Shown: in pieces, positions 1 through 8,468 of the stretch | How the letters are laid out: each line of letters starts with the position of its first letter | How positions within the stretch are numbered: the first letter of the stretch is position 1 | Assembly (NCBI RefSeq): GCF_013403925.1 | Contig: NZ_JABFDJ010000003.1 | Location: 62,001 to 126,000, forward strand | Reading direction: 5' to 3' | DNA length: 64,000 nt | DNA from: Winogradskyella wichelsiae | GTDB taxonomy: Bacteria > Bacteroidota > Bacteroidia > Flavobacteriales > Flavobacteriaceae | Position numbers and translations under genes: made by a program | Notes under the pieces: model-generated | What the model saw: only the letters and a program-made list of their open reading frames with translations | The model's database searches: none | What the model was told of the DNA's origin: nothing

Positions 1-495
1 ATTAAATTTAGAAATGGAACCTATCAATTACTTATTGCTACGGATTTAGCCGCAAGAGGAATTGATGTACCAGAAATGGAATTTATTATTCATTATGAAT
101 TACCATTACATAAAGAAGAATTTATTCATAGAAACGGTCGTACAGCTCGTGTTTCTGCAAAAGGAACGGCTTATGTTTTAAAGTGGAAAGATCAGTTGTT
201 ACCTGAGTTTATAGACGCTACGGATGTTGCAGATACTTCTAATAAGTCTACAATAAAACCAACCTATTGGGAAACCCTCTTTATTTCTGGAGGTCGAAAG
301 GATAAAATCTCTAAAGGAGATATTGCAGGTTTATTTTTTAAACAAGGTAAGCTTAAGAAAGATCAATTAGGAATTATTGAATTAAAACAAGATTGTGCCT
401 TTGTCTCTATACCAGCAAGTCTTGCGGAAGGTTTAGTTTCAGAATTGAATAATTCACGATTAAAGAAAAAGAAAGTGCGTGTTTATGTGGTTTAA
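1..495 (+). CDS. DEAD-box RNA helicase, DbpA-like (3' part only)
   Basis: The left window edge cuts this gene; the frame is open from base 1 and 164 residues remain. They contain the end of the second RecA-like helicase domain, with motif V (ATDLAARGIDVPE) near residues 13-25 and motif VI (HRNGRTAR, consensus HRIGRTGR) near 43-50. From about residue 89 to the end follows a compact basic domain resembling the DbpA RNA-binding domain, which in E. coli DbpA targets 23S rRNA. A role in ribosome assembly is the family expectation. A strong hairpin follows the stop codon. The Q motif and motifs I-III lie outside the window, so assignment to DbpA rather than another DEAD-box subgroup rests on the C-terminal domain. 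Confidence 0.85.
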   Translation: MKFRNGTYQLLIATDLAARGIDVPEMEFIIHYELPLHKEEFIHRNGRTARVSAKGTAYVLKWKDQLLPEFIDATDVADTSNKSTIKPTYWETLFISGGRKDKISKGDIAGLFFKQGKLKKDQLGIIELKQDCAFVSIPASLAEGLVSELNNSRLKKKKVRVYVV

Positions 496-515
496 TAATT
501 CGCCTATCTCTTAAT

Positions 516-557
516 AAAAAAAGACCTCACTACTTTTAAAGTTGGTGAGGTCTTTTT
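516..557. terminator. Bidirectional terminator hairpin
   Basis: AAAAAGACCTCAC (518-530) pairs perfectly with GTGAGGTCTTTTT (545-557). The stem has an A-rich 5' side and a T-rich 3' side, so it can terminate both the helicase gene (+) and the convergent esterase gene (-). Confidence 0.85.
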
Positions 558-578
558 ATTTAGGCTTACTTAGAACAA

Positions 579-1325
579 CTATTTTTCAAGTAAAGGTTCT
601 AAGGTTTTCCAAACGGTGTTAGCAACCAATTTATGACCTTCAACCGTTGGGTGAATGCCATCTTTCTGATTTAACTCAGCAATACCACCAACGTCTTCTA
701 AAATAAAAGGAATTAATTCTATATTATTCTTTTCTGCAATCGTTATAAAAACTTGCTTAAAGTCATTAGTGTATTCTTGTCCCATGTTTGGCGGTAATTG
801 CATGCCTGCAAGAACAATTTTAGTTTTTGGCTTTTTATCCTTTACGGCATCTATAATTGTCTGAAGGTTCTCAGAGGTTTCTACAACATCTACACCTCTT
901 AAACCATCATTTGCACCTAATTCTAAGATAAAGATATCAATATTTTGATTTAGAACCCAATCAATACGTGCTTTACCGCCAGCTGTTGTTTCACCGCTTA
1001 CACCAGAATTTACAACCGTATAATTTAAATTTAATGAATCGATTTTCTGTTGTATTACACCAGGAAATGCATCCGTAACATCATCTAAGCCATAACCCGC
1101 TGTGATACTATCACCAAAACATAGAATAGTTTTAGTTGCGGTATCTGTAACTTCTGTCTGCTCTGTTTCGTTTTTGGAGGTTGTTTCTTTTATTTTCTTT
1201 TCAGTGTTATTTTCGCCACAAGAAACGACTAATAACAAAATTATAAAATAACAAAACTTTAAGAATTTCTGAGCTACTGAGGTTAGTAGATTTAAATGCA
1301 ATTGAGTATTTTCAGCCATTGACAT
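579..1325 (-). CDS. SGNH/GDSL esterase lipoprotein, TesA-like
   Basis: An SGNH-hydrolase (lysophospholipase/arylesterase type). The catalytic-Ser block GDSI is at residues 71-74, a GANDG block III (Asn) follows, and DGIHPT near the C-terminus supplies the Asp/His pair. The N-terminus has a hydrophobic stretch ending in LLVVSC, a lipobox with Cys36, followed by a charged linker to about residue 65, so the enzyme is probably an envelope lipoprotein. The first ATG leaves an unusually long n-region of about 20 residues, and the true start may be internal. It diverges from the ABC transporter with only 28 bp between start codons, the same arrangement as tesA-ybbA-ybbP in E. coli. Substrate is not predictable. 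Confidence 0.85.
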   Translation of the reverse strand: MSMAENTQLHLNLLTSVAQKFLKFCYFIILLLVVSCGENNTEKKIKETTSKNETEQTEVTDTATKTILCFGDSITAGYGLDDVTDAFPGVIQQKIDSLNLNYTVVNSGVSGETTAGGKARIDWVLNQNIDIFILELGANDGLRGVDVVETSENLQTIIDAVKDKKPKTKIVLAGMQLPPNMGQEYTNDFKQVFITIAEKNNIELIPFILEDVGGIAELNQKDGIHPTVEGHKLVANTVWKTLEPLLEK

Positions 1326-1353
1326 AAAGTGTCTTATTTAATTAATAATTAGT

Positions 1354-2043
1354 ATGCCAAATATATTAAAGATAACTGGTCTAGAAAAGACTTATTCTAG
1401 CGGTAACAAACAATTAACGGTCTTACATGATATTTCTTTTGCAGTAGAAAAAGGTCAAACTTTCTCTATTGTAGGACCATCAGGAAGTGGTAAAACTACT
1501 TTATTAGGCTTGTGTGCTGGTTTAGACCAGCCTAATGCTGGTAATGTAGAACTTTGCGGACATGATTTAAATACGCTTAACGAAGATCAACGTGCGCAGT
1601 TGAGAAATAAAGATGTTGGATTTATATTTCAGAATTTTCAACTTTTACCTACACTAACAGCGTTAGAAAACGTGAGTGTACCTTTAGAATTACAAGGAGA
1701 TAAAGGTGCTCTTAAAAAAAGCATAGAATTACTAGAAAAAGTCGGACTAGGAAAGCGTGTGCATCATTACCCTTCTCAGCTTTCAGGCGGGGAGCAACAA
1801 CGTGTGGCATTAGCTAGAGCTTTTGCTAATGCACCTTCTATTTTATTTGCTGATGAACCTACAGGGAATTTAGATGAAGAAACTGGAGAAAAAGTGATTC
1901 AATTACTCTTTGAACTTAACAAAGAAGCAGGAACCACTTTAGTGATCATTACTCACGATTTAGATTTAGCGAACAGAACTCAGCAAATCTTACGATTAAA
2001 AGGAGGGCATATCTTAACTAATGAACGTACAGAAGTACTGTAA
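1354..2043 (+). CDS. ybbA: ABC transporter ATP-binding protein, YbbA/LolD-type
   Basis: A complete 229-residue ABC ATPase of the MacB/LolD/YbbA subfamily. Walker A is GPSGSGKTT (residues ~42-50), the signature is [14 protein letters not shown], Walker B is [12 protein letters not shown], and the H-loop lies in IITHD. It is followed after 14 bp by a large FtsX-type permease and is divergent from an SGNH esterase, which supports assignment to the YbbA-YbbP exporter rather than LolD or FtsE. The transported substrate is unknown; a function coupled to the neighbouring periplasmic esterase is a reasonable inference. Confidence 0.85.
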   Translation: MPNILKITGLEKTYSSGNKQLTVLHDISFAVEKGQTFSIVGPSGSGKTTLLGLCAGLDQPNAGNVELCGHDLNTLNEDQRAQLRNKDVGFIFQNFQLLPTLTALENVSVPLELQGDKGALKKSIELLEKVGLGKRVHHYPSQLSGGEQQRVALARAFANAPSILFADEPTGNLDEETGEKVIQLLFELNKEAGTTLVIITHDLDLANRTQQILRLKGGHILTNERTEVL

Positions 2044-2057
2044 ACATTCTACCATAC

Positions 2058-4583
2058 ATGAGTAAAAATACAACCTGGCTTTTTAAAATGGCCTGGAGAG
2101 ATGCTAAGGCAAGTCGTGTGCGATTATTGCTTTTTATGGCTTCCATCATATTAGGGATTTCGGCAGTCGTATCGATTCAGCTTTTTAGTAGTAATCTTAA
2201 AGACAATATAAAATTACAATCTAAAGCTTTAATGGGGGCCGATTTTACTCTAGAGAGTAAACAAGCACCCACTGAGCGCGAGCAACAAATTATTGATTCA
2301 CTGCAACCCGATGCTAAGGAAATTAACTTTGTATCGATGATAGCTTTTCCTAAGAATGGTGGGACTAAACTTGTTAAAGTAAGAGGTCTAGAAGGTCGTT
2401 TTCCATTTTACGGGACTATTAATACAGAACCAAGCACTGCATCAACAAGTTATCAAGAATTAAGTGGAGCTTTAGTTGACGCTACTTTAATGCTTCAATT
2501 TGATATTAAACCAGGGGATTCTATTAAAGTAGGAAACTTAACGTTGCCTATTTCTGGCGCCTTAAAAGCGATACCAGGAAGTACAGCCATTTCGACCTCT
2601 GTAGCGCCACCGATTATTATTCCTTTTGCGTCTATTGAAGCCACTGGATTACTTCAATTTGGAAGCCGTAAAGAATATCAATTTTTCTATAAAAGATCCG
2701 ATTCTTTGAATATTGATCAATTTGAAAAAGACATGAAACCTGTTTTAGAAGGTGAAGAGTTAGATTTAGACACACACACTAGCACGAGTAGGCGTTTAGG
2801 CAAGCGCTATGAGAATGTTGGAAACTTTCTTAATCTTGCAGCTTTTATCGCCTTATTATTAGGTTGTATTGGTATTGCTAGTTCAGTACATATTTATATA
2901 AAAGAGAAGCTAAGAGCGATAGCGGTATTAAAATGTATGGGAGCGTCTCGCTTACAAAGCTTCCTTATATTCCTAATTCAAATTGCGGGTATTGGTATTC
3001 TTGGGGGCTTTATCGGCTCATTAATAGGTATTGGTGTTCAGACTTTGTTTCCTTATTTATTGAAAGATTTTTTACCGTTTTCAGTGGAAATATCAATATC
3101 AGCCCAACCTTTAATTATAGGTGTGTTTCTAGGGTTATTTATGTCGGTATTGTTCGCTTTACTACCATTACTTAGAACTTGGTATGTCTCTCCTTTAGAA
3201 GTTTTGCGTGTAGATGAGAAAGCCTCACAAGAGCCATTAAAAGTGAAGCTGCTTGTGTATAGTGCTATTTTGCTCTTTTTATTTTTATTCTCGTTTTGGT
3301 TACTTAATAATGCTATCTATGCTTTAGCTTTTGTAGCTGCCACGCTCATTACTTTTGCTACATTAGCGGGTGTAGCCACCCTGAGTATAAATAGCGTTAG
3401 ACGTTATTTTCCTTCACGTTGGAGTTTTACAGCACGTCAGAGTTTATTAAATTTATTTAGACCCAACAACCAAACCGTGGTTTTAGTCGTAGCTATTGGT
3501 TTGGGTACATTTTTAATAAGTACACTTTATTTCACAAAAGATATTCTTTTAGCAAAAACAGATATTGAGCAAAGCTCTGGTGATGCTAATTTAATTCTAT
3601 TAGACGTGCAAACAGAACAACGCGAAGCTGTAGAACAAAGTATTAAAGCCAATGACTTGCCTGTAATGTCTGTGATTCCAATTGTAACTATGCGCTTACA
3701 TAGTCTTAATGGTAATTTAGTAAATGATTTACGTCAAGATTCTACAAGCCAAGTAAGGCGCTGGGTTTTAAATCATGAATTTAGAGCGACATACCGAGAT
3801 TCTTTAATCGGTTCTGAAACTTTAATGGATGGTAAATGGACCCCACGATTGGAGCCAGGTGCGCCCGTTGAAATTTCAATTTCAGATAATTTAGTAGAAA
3901 GCACCAACCTTAAAGTAGGGGATGCTGTGATATTTAATATTCAAGGAGTTTTAATGGAAACCACTGTAGGGAGTATTAGAGCTGTAGACTGGAGGCAATT
4001 GCATCCTAATTTCACAGTATTGTTTCCGGTAGGAGTACTAGAGTCAGCACCACAATTTAATGTCATTATGACCTCTGTCTCTGACGAAATACATTCTGCT
4101 AAGTTGCAAAGAGAACTGATTGCTAAATTTCCTAATTTAACGGTTTTAGATCTGCGTCAAGTCTTTAATATTGTAGAAGACATTTTAGATAAAGTATCTT
4201 GGGTTATTAATTTTATGGCATTCTTTAGTATGGTTACAGGGATTATTGTCCTTATTGGCTCTGTTAGAACCAGCAAATATCAGCGTATTAAAGAAAGTGT
4301 TCTGCTAAGAACTTTAGGAGCAAAGAATGCTCAAATTCTGAAAATAACGGCTTTTGAATATTTGTTTTTAGGATTGTTAGGTAGTTTAGTTGGTATTTTA
4401 TTAGCCTTGTTAAGTAGTCTTTGTTTGGCACTTTTATTATTTAATGAGCCGTTTGTACCTTCTGCAATTCCATTTCTAGTGTTTTTACCAGGTATTACGC
4501 TCTTGGTCTTAATTATTGGTCTAAGTAATATTAGAACGGTATTAAAAAGCTCGCCATTAGCAGTTTTACGTAAAGAAGGGTAG
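2058..4583 (+). CDS. ybbP: FtsX-like ABC permease, YbbP-type
   Basis: An 841-residue inner-membrane permease with the MacB/FtsX duplication. There is one TM near the N-terminus (about 20-42), an extracytoplasmic domain, three TMs (about 255-375), further TMs around 395-440 and 470-495, a second periplasmic domain, and three C-terminal TMs ending in the FtsX-typical SSPLAVLRKEG. Length and layout match the YbbP family (about 800 residues) rather than MacB (about 400-650). It forms an operon with the upstream ATPase, and no other gene follows closely. Family members are thought to export or rearrange lipophilic substrates; none is demonstrated here. Confidence 0.85.
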   Translation: MSKNTTWLFKMAWRDAKASRVRLLLFMASIILGISAVVSIQLFSSNLKDNIKLQSKALMGADFTLESKQAPTEREQQIIDSLQPDAKEINFVSMIAFPKNGGTKLVKVRGLEGRFPFYGTINTEPSTASTSYQELSGALVDATLMLQFDIKPGDSIKVGNLTLPISGALKAIPGSTAISTSVAPPIIIPFASIEATGLLQFGSRKEYQFFYKRSDSLNIDQFEKDMKPVLEGEELDLDTHTSTSRRLGKRYENVGNFLNLAAFIALLLGCIGIASSVHIYIKEKLRAIAVLKCMGASRLQSFLIFLIQIAGIGILGGFIGSLIGIGVQTLFPYLLKDFLPFSVEISISAQPLIIGVFLGLFMSVLFALLPLLRTWYVSPLEVLRVDEKASQEPLKVKLLVYSAILLFLFLFSFWLLNNAIYALAFVAATLITFATLAGVATLSINSVRRYFPSRWSFTARQSLLNLFRPNNQTVVLVVAIGLGTFLISTLYFTKDILLAKTDIEQSSGDANLILLDVQTEQREAVEQSIKANDLPVMSVIPIVTMRLHSLNGNLVNDLRQDSTSQVRRWVLNHEFRATYRDSLIGSETLMDGKWTPRLEPGAPVEISISDNLVESTNLKVGDAVIFNIQGVLMETTVGSIRAVDWRQLHPNFTVLFPVGVLESAPQFNVIMTSVSDEIHSAKLQRELIAKFPNLTVLDLRQVFNIVEDILDKVSWVINFMAFFSMVTGIIVLIGSVRTSKYQRIKESVLLRTLGAKNAQILKITAFEYLFLGLLGSLVGILLALLSSLCLALLLFNEPFVPSAIPFLVFLPGITLLVLIIGLSNIRTVLKSSPLAVLRKEG

Positions 4584-4887
4584 GGGTTTGTGTATTAATA
4601 ATTAAGCAGCTTAAATTATAATGGTTTAATACCGCTAGAATTACAAATGACTGACCCGAGGCATACCCGACGTACACCCGACGTATACCCGACGTATACC
4701 CGGGAGAGCTCTGAATTTTAATTCTTATTAAAATAGGTGTAAAAAATAATTGAATAGATTAGGGTATGCTTAAATATTCTTTGTATTTAAAACTGTTTGC
4801 GGTTGTGAATTTAGGTTTAAGTTTATTTTAAGATTAACTTAGTTATTGTTTTGTATTTTAAAAGTCAACCTTTTAAAACACAGAATT
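4584..4887. other. Intergenic region with tandem repeat
   Basis: About 300 bp without a convincing gene. It holds the 11-bp tandem repeat described separately and otherwise AT-rich DNA. No clear terminator follows the permease stop codon. Confidence 0.5.
4654..4702. repeat. 11-bp tandem repeat, about 4.5 copies
   Basis: Consecutive units are ACCCGAGGCAT (4654), ACCCGACGTAC (4665), ACCCGACGTAT (4676), ACCCGACGTAT (4687) and a partial ACCCG (4698). The repeat is strikingly GC-rich against its AT-rich surroundings and its period is close to one helical turn. ACGT within each unit is self-complementary. Function unknown. Confidence 0.9.
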
Positions 4888-5064
4888 ATGTTAAATATCA
4901 TCACTCTTTTACGATTACAAACACCAACGGGTACACCAAAACCAGGAAGTAATACCCCTATAGATATATCAGCACCTTTTGATATTATTGTATACATTGT
5001 TATGCCTATAGTAATTATTGGTGTGTTTTTTATTTTGAAGAAAAAGAAGAAAGATGATTCGTAA
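4888..5064 (+). CDS. Small single-TM membrane protein (58 aa)
   Basis: I place the start at ATG 4888; an in-frame upstream TTG at 4846 gives an implausible basic extension. The protein has a short Thr/Pro/Gly-rich N-terminal part, one hydrophobic segment (about residues 28-48, IIVYIVMPIVIIGVFFIL) and a very basic KKKKK tail, so it should insert with the tail in the cytoplasm. Similar tiny proteins with a TPxGTPxPGSNTP segment are common in Flavobacteria, sometimes mislabelled adenylosuccinate synthetase. I do not know the function. It stands alone between the permease and the convergent exonuclease. Confidence 0.65.
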   Translation: MLNIITLLRLQTPTGTPKPGSNTPIDISAPFDIIVYIVMPIVIIGVFFILKKKKKDDS

Positions 5065-5098
5065 AGGGTATTGTAATTACATATATTTTTAAAAAGCT

Positions 5099-6436
5099 TT
5101 ATATGGTTACGATATATGGTTTTAAGATTTTTTGAATGTCTCTGTTGTTTTTCTGAGGTATGAGGAAATCTTCTAGCTCTTCAACAAGATTGATTTGTAC
5201 TTCTTTTTCAATAAAACCATAGCCAAGATATTCACCTTCTTTAATCATGATGAAGGCTTCTTCGTATTCTGTTCTGCCTTTTTCTCTTAGAATAATATCG
5301 GTTTTCTGATTTGAGACCTCATAGATGGCTTCTAAAACTTTATTATTGTAGTCTTCTACAGTTTCTTCACCTCTACAAACACCTTTACATTCGGTAAGGT
5401 TGTAATGTGAGCATTCTGAGACATCTTCTTGCAAATGACAATATTTAGGACATAAATTATACTTTGCACAAAGCTTTTCTAAAAATGCTCTAACCTCTCT
5501 AAGGCTATAAAACGTAACGATAGGATTAGGAACAAGATTCCCTTTATTGCTGGCTAAATGTATAATGCCTTTTCGATCTTGGTAAGACACAATAGAGAAG
5601 GCTTGAGGTGTACGTTTAGCAACTTTATTATGAATTGGGAAATGGTGCTTTATAGCTGCATCTTCCATAAGTAGTGCTATAAGTTCGCTTCCTGAAGTTT
5701 CAAAATCGATATCACCGGTTTCTCTAACCATATCTTGAGCTTTTTTCGTTTTGCTATAGAAATGACTTAGAACTCTTTTCTTAATATTAATAGCTTTACC
5801 TACGTAAATGACTTTCCCTTTTTTATTCTTGAAATAATAAATGCCTGCTGTAGTTGGTAAGGCTTCAAAAGTTTCTTTAGGAAGATTAGGCGGTAAGGTT
5901 GCTTCTCTAGAATTCTTATTTAAAAATTCTTTAAAAACGGCATCCGCTTCAGGTTGCTCTAACATAAGTTGAAACAATTTTACCGTAGCCTCTGCATCCC
6001 CTCTGGCACGGTGTCTGCCTACTAAATCTATGTTTAAATCTTTGCATAATTTACCTAAACTGTACGAACGATGTCCTGGTAATAAGCGTCTAGATAATCT
6101 TACGGTACACAACTTTTTTCGGTTAAACTCTATGCCTAATTTCTTAAATTCACCACCAATGGCGTTATAATCGAAATTTACATTATGAGCGACAAAAATG
6201 GTGTCTTCGGTAATGTCTAAAATTTGTTGCGCAATATCTTCAAAAAGCGGCGCATCAGCTACCAAATTGTTATCAATGCCTGTAAGCGCTACAATATGAG
6301 CAGGGATAAAAGTAATGGGATTAATTAATGATGTAAATTCATCTATAACGGTATCACCATCGAATTTAAAAATTGAAATTTCGGTAAGACGGTTGCTTTT
6401 TCCTGTGGTTTCAACATCAATAATAGTGTAGATCAT
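5099..6436 (-). CDS. DnaQ-type 3'-5' exonuclease fused to GIY-YIG nuclease
   Basis: Two nuclease domains in one 445-residue protein. Residues 1-165 are a DEDDh exonuclease like Pol III epsilon: Exo I in IIDVETTG, Exo II in FVAHNVNFDYNAI, Exo III with HRARGDAEAT. After a linker, about 190-270 form a UvrC/Cho-like GIY-YIG domain (GIYYFKNKKGKVIYVGKA). The C-terminal part carries a Cys-rich stretch (CAKYNLCPKYCHLQ, then CSHYN and CKGVC). The architecture is known in several phyla and resembles UvrC/Cho incision nucleases with an added exonuclease, so a role in DNA repair or replication fidelity is inferred. It is too short to be a polymerase PolC. Confidence 0.85.
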   Translation of the reverse strand: MIYTIIDVETTGKSNRLTEISIFKFDGDTVIDEFTSLINPITFIPAHIVALTGIDNNLVADAPLFEDIAQQILDITEDTIFVAHNVNFDYNAIGGEFKKLGIEFNRKKLCTVRLSRRLLPGHRSYSLGKLCKDLNIDLVGRHRARGDAEATVKLFQLMLEQPEADAVFKEFLNKNSREATLPPNLPKETFEALPTTAGIYYFKNKKGKVIYVGKAINIKKRVLSHFYSKTKKAQDMVRETGDIDFETSGSELIALLMEDAAIKHHFPIHNKVAKRTPQAFSIVSYQDRKGIIHLASNKGNLVPNPIVTFYSLREVRAFLEKLCAKYNLCPKYCHLQEDVSECSHYNLTECKGVCRGEETVEDYNNKVLEAIYEVSNQKTDIILREKGRTEYEEAFIMIKEGEYLGYGFIEKEVQINLVEELEDFLIPQKNNRDIQKILKPYIVTI

Positions 6437-6788
6437 GCTTTAAGGCTTGTTTTTTTTATAGCGAACTCTTGTACATTGCAAGATAATTGTTTTTGCTGGG
6501 ATTTTAATAAAAGTAAGCCATGATGTGCTTATCGTAGACCTTTAACAAAGACTTAACCTTGTTTTTATATTTTTTAATAAACAATTGATTATATTATAAG
6601 TGATTCATAATCAGAAAAATAAAACAACTAAATTATAATATAAATTACCCTAAAATGAAACCTAAAACAAAAAGTCAACTAAAAAAATGGAAAGCATATC
6701 ATTATTGAATTGACTGACTCATGAATTCTTTAAAATTTCAAAAAAAAGAATAGCGCTATTAAATTTTAATAATTAAAAAAGTATAATC
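6437..6788. other. Intergenic region, no gene supported
   Basis: AT-rich 350-bp gap between divergent genes, so promoters for both are expected here. The only ORF starting with ATG is a 17-codon stretch at 6655-6708 (basic peptide), which I do not call a gene. No riboswitch-like structure is evident. Confidence 0.4.
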
Positions 6789-7154
6789 ATGAAAATTCAA
6801 TTTAACATCAATAAAACGATAGCTATAAATGAGAAAGACCAATTTTATTTAAAATCTTTAATATCAGGTAATTTAGAAAACTATGATACAGATATTTTAG
6901 AAATAAAAGTTCATCTATCTGATGAGAATGTAAAAAATATACCACTCAATAGCATGAAATGCTCATTGAACACGGAAGTTAAAGATGAAGCATTCCCATT
7001 GATCGTGAGCTGTAAAGCTGAAAATTTTGTATTAGCTATATTGATGGCTCTTAATAAGCTTAGATTTTCTTTAGATGGAATGTCTACGAAGCTAAAAAAT
7101 CCTATAATTAATTTTATGATTCCTAAAAAAAATAAATGTTTAGCTTTAATTTAG
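6789..7154 (+). CDS. HPF/RaiA-like ribosome-associated protein (divergent)
   Basis: A 121-residue protein whose first 95 residues follow the pattern of Bacteroidota HPF/RaiA-like proteins: MKIQFNINKTI opening strand, an amphipathic helix, IKVHLSDEN strand-turn, CSLNTEV, and a C-terminal helix FVLAILMALNKLRFSLD. Such proteins bind the 30S decoding region and hibernate or silence ribosomes under stress. The C-terminal 25 residues (KLKNPIINF to CLALI) do not resemble the family and are hydrophobic or basic, and the canonical basic surface is thin. It may be a diverged or decaying paralogue. The family call rests on pattern recognition only. Confidence 0.5.
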   Translation: MKIQFNINKTIAINEKDQFYLKSLISGNLENYDTDILEIKVHLSDENVKNIPLNSMKCSLNTEVKDEAFPLIVSCKAENFVLAILMALNKLRFSLDGMSTKLKNPIINFMIPKKNKCLALI

Positions 7155-7273
7155 GTAATAGAGGTACAAATGTGGTTTATACAAAGTATTAGAGCAGAAC
7201 AAATAAAGGATTTGAGTATCTCTTTAGTGTCTACTAAGGCTTTTTTTATATTTAAACTCGTTCTTGATGGTAT

Positions 7274-7795
7274 TTACAATAATTGCTCTGCAATTTCTAA
7301 CCAGGTAGAAACTCTAGTAAAGCCTGTATCATGTACATTGTGTGGTGAGTTGAACAACAATGTATCTCCATCAAACTTCTCTAAGTTATAGGTTCTGTCG
7401 TCTATTAATAAGTCGCCCTTTAAAATAAACTTGTGTCCACACATAATTTGATGTTCCCAAGTAATGAAAGGCATATATTCTTCTAACCATTCACTTTTTT
7501 CTTGTAAAGAATTCGGAAATTGCGTTGCAGCCGTAGCAATATAAACCTCATGTTTTGCATACAAAGCTTCCATAATTTGTATGGCATCTTTTATAGGTTT
7601 TAAATCTCTAAAGAAACCAGGTTGACGTGCATGATTTAGAATACTTTTTTTGTGGATTTCTGGTACATTTTGCCACATTTCTCCCTCAGTGATATTAGTT
7701 ACACATAATTCTTGTTGATGTTCAGCATTATACATTTCAATATGTTTGCCATAGGTATCGGCTAGGACATCGTCCATATCTACAAATATTGTCAT
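7274..7795 (-). CDS. 5'(3')-deoxyribonucleotidase, NT5C type
   Basis: A 173-residue HAD-superfamily nucleotidase. Motif I is FVDMDDVLADTYG at residues 4-16 (nucleophile Asp6, acid Asp8 by pattern DMDDV). The second acidic motif is LLIDDRTYNLEKF, and the intervening IATAAT provides the motif II Thr/Ser. Family members dephosphorylate deoxynucleoside monophosphates and keep dNTP pools in check. Length is typical for bacterial NT5C proteins. Cytoplasmic; single-gene transcription unit. Confidence 0.85.
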   Translation of the reverse strand: MTIFVDMDDVLADTYGKHIEMYNAEHQQELCVTNITEGEMWQNVPEIHKKSILNHARQPGFFRDLKPIKDAIQIMEALYAKHEVYIATAATQFPNSLQEKSEWLEEYMPFITWEHQIMCGHKFILKGDLLIDDRTYNLEKFDGDTLLFNSPHNVHDTGFTRVSTWLEIAEQLL

Positions 7796-7930
7796 TGCGT
7801 TTGTTTTTCACTAAGGTCAGGATAATGTAGGAAAAAGCCAAATAGGAAAGACGTTTTAATATTTATTTAATGTTATGGTGACTTAGTAAGTTTCTTTTTT
7901 AGGAGTTGGCAGCCATTATACAACAACAGA

Positions 7931-7950
7931 TCCCGATGAAAAAATCGGGA
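7931..7950. other. Perfect stem-loop in intergenic DNA
   Basis: TCCCGAT (7931-7937) and ATCGGGA (7944-7950) form a 7-bp GC-rich stem with a GAAAAA loop. No T-run follows on the plus strand, and on the minus strand the T-run is only in the loop, so it is not a standard terminator. It sits 135 bp upstream of the nucleotidase gene and 120 bp beyond the stop of the next minus-strand gene. Confidence 0.5.
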
Positions 7951-8071
7951 CGGTTGCACAGATGTTTTAAGTTCTTATTCTCTCGACTAATGCTCCATCC
8001 TAATTGGAAATTATTACTAAGAATTTTAAGTCTATAGGTAATAAAAATGAACACTATTATTTTGAGTAAGA

Positions 8072-8365
8072 TTAGTTGTCTTTAGTGTTATCAATATCTA
8101 ATTCTAAGTTTTCGTTATGGTCACTTCCTAAACTGTGGTGGCGATTTTCTTCATCAGAATGTCTATCGTTTGTTAAAGGTCTAGCATTTCTGCCCCCAGG
8201 AATATCTAAATTTTTTGCAGCAAAGTCTGGCTCATTTTCACGTTTTTTAAGGATCTCATCATCCCCACTGTCTTGCCTTAAGTTTCTCGATTGATCACCT
8301 AAAACCTTTTTGTCTTCTTTTGTTATTTCTGAATTGTATTTTGCTTTATTGTCTTCACTTTTCAT
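8072..8365 (-). CDS. Small acidic, disordered hypothetical protein
   Basis: 97 residues, very hydrophilic, with no hydrophobic core, and predicted to be intrinsically disordered. It contains EITKEDKKVLGDQ, GDDEILKKREN, a DFAAKNLDIPG motif and an acidic tail ELDIDNTKDN. Related small proteins with a DFAGxDLDVPG-like motif are frequent in Flavobacteria; no function is known to me. It has a clear ATG and stands alone about 100 bp downstream of the YccS-like gene on the same strand, so co-transcription is possible. Confidence 0.65.
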   Translation of the reverse strand: MKSEDNKAKYNSEITKEDKKVLGDQSRNLRQDSGDDEILKKRENEPDFAAKNLDIPGGRNARPLTNDRHSDEENRHHSLGSDHNENLELDIDNTKDN

Positions 8366-8468
8366 GTTACTTCATTTTGAGGTTCACTCAAAATTAGTAA
8401 TTAGGTAATGACATGCTTGACTTAATAGCTCAAAATCTTAATGCTTTTAAAGTTTATAAAATCTAAAG

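Noticed and set aside
4654..4702. Possible CRISPR array
   Set aside because: The units are contiguous 11-bp repeats without unique spacers and no cas gene is present.
6655..6708. 17-codon basic ORF in the 6.4-6.8 kb gap
   Set aside because: Too short and without conservation evidence to call a gene.
7170..7391. 73-aa plus-strand ORF after the HPF-like gene
   Set aside because: It mostly overlaps the NT5C gene in antisense and starts at no convincing site.
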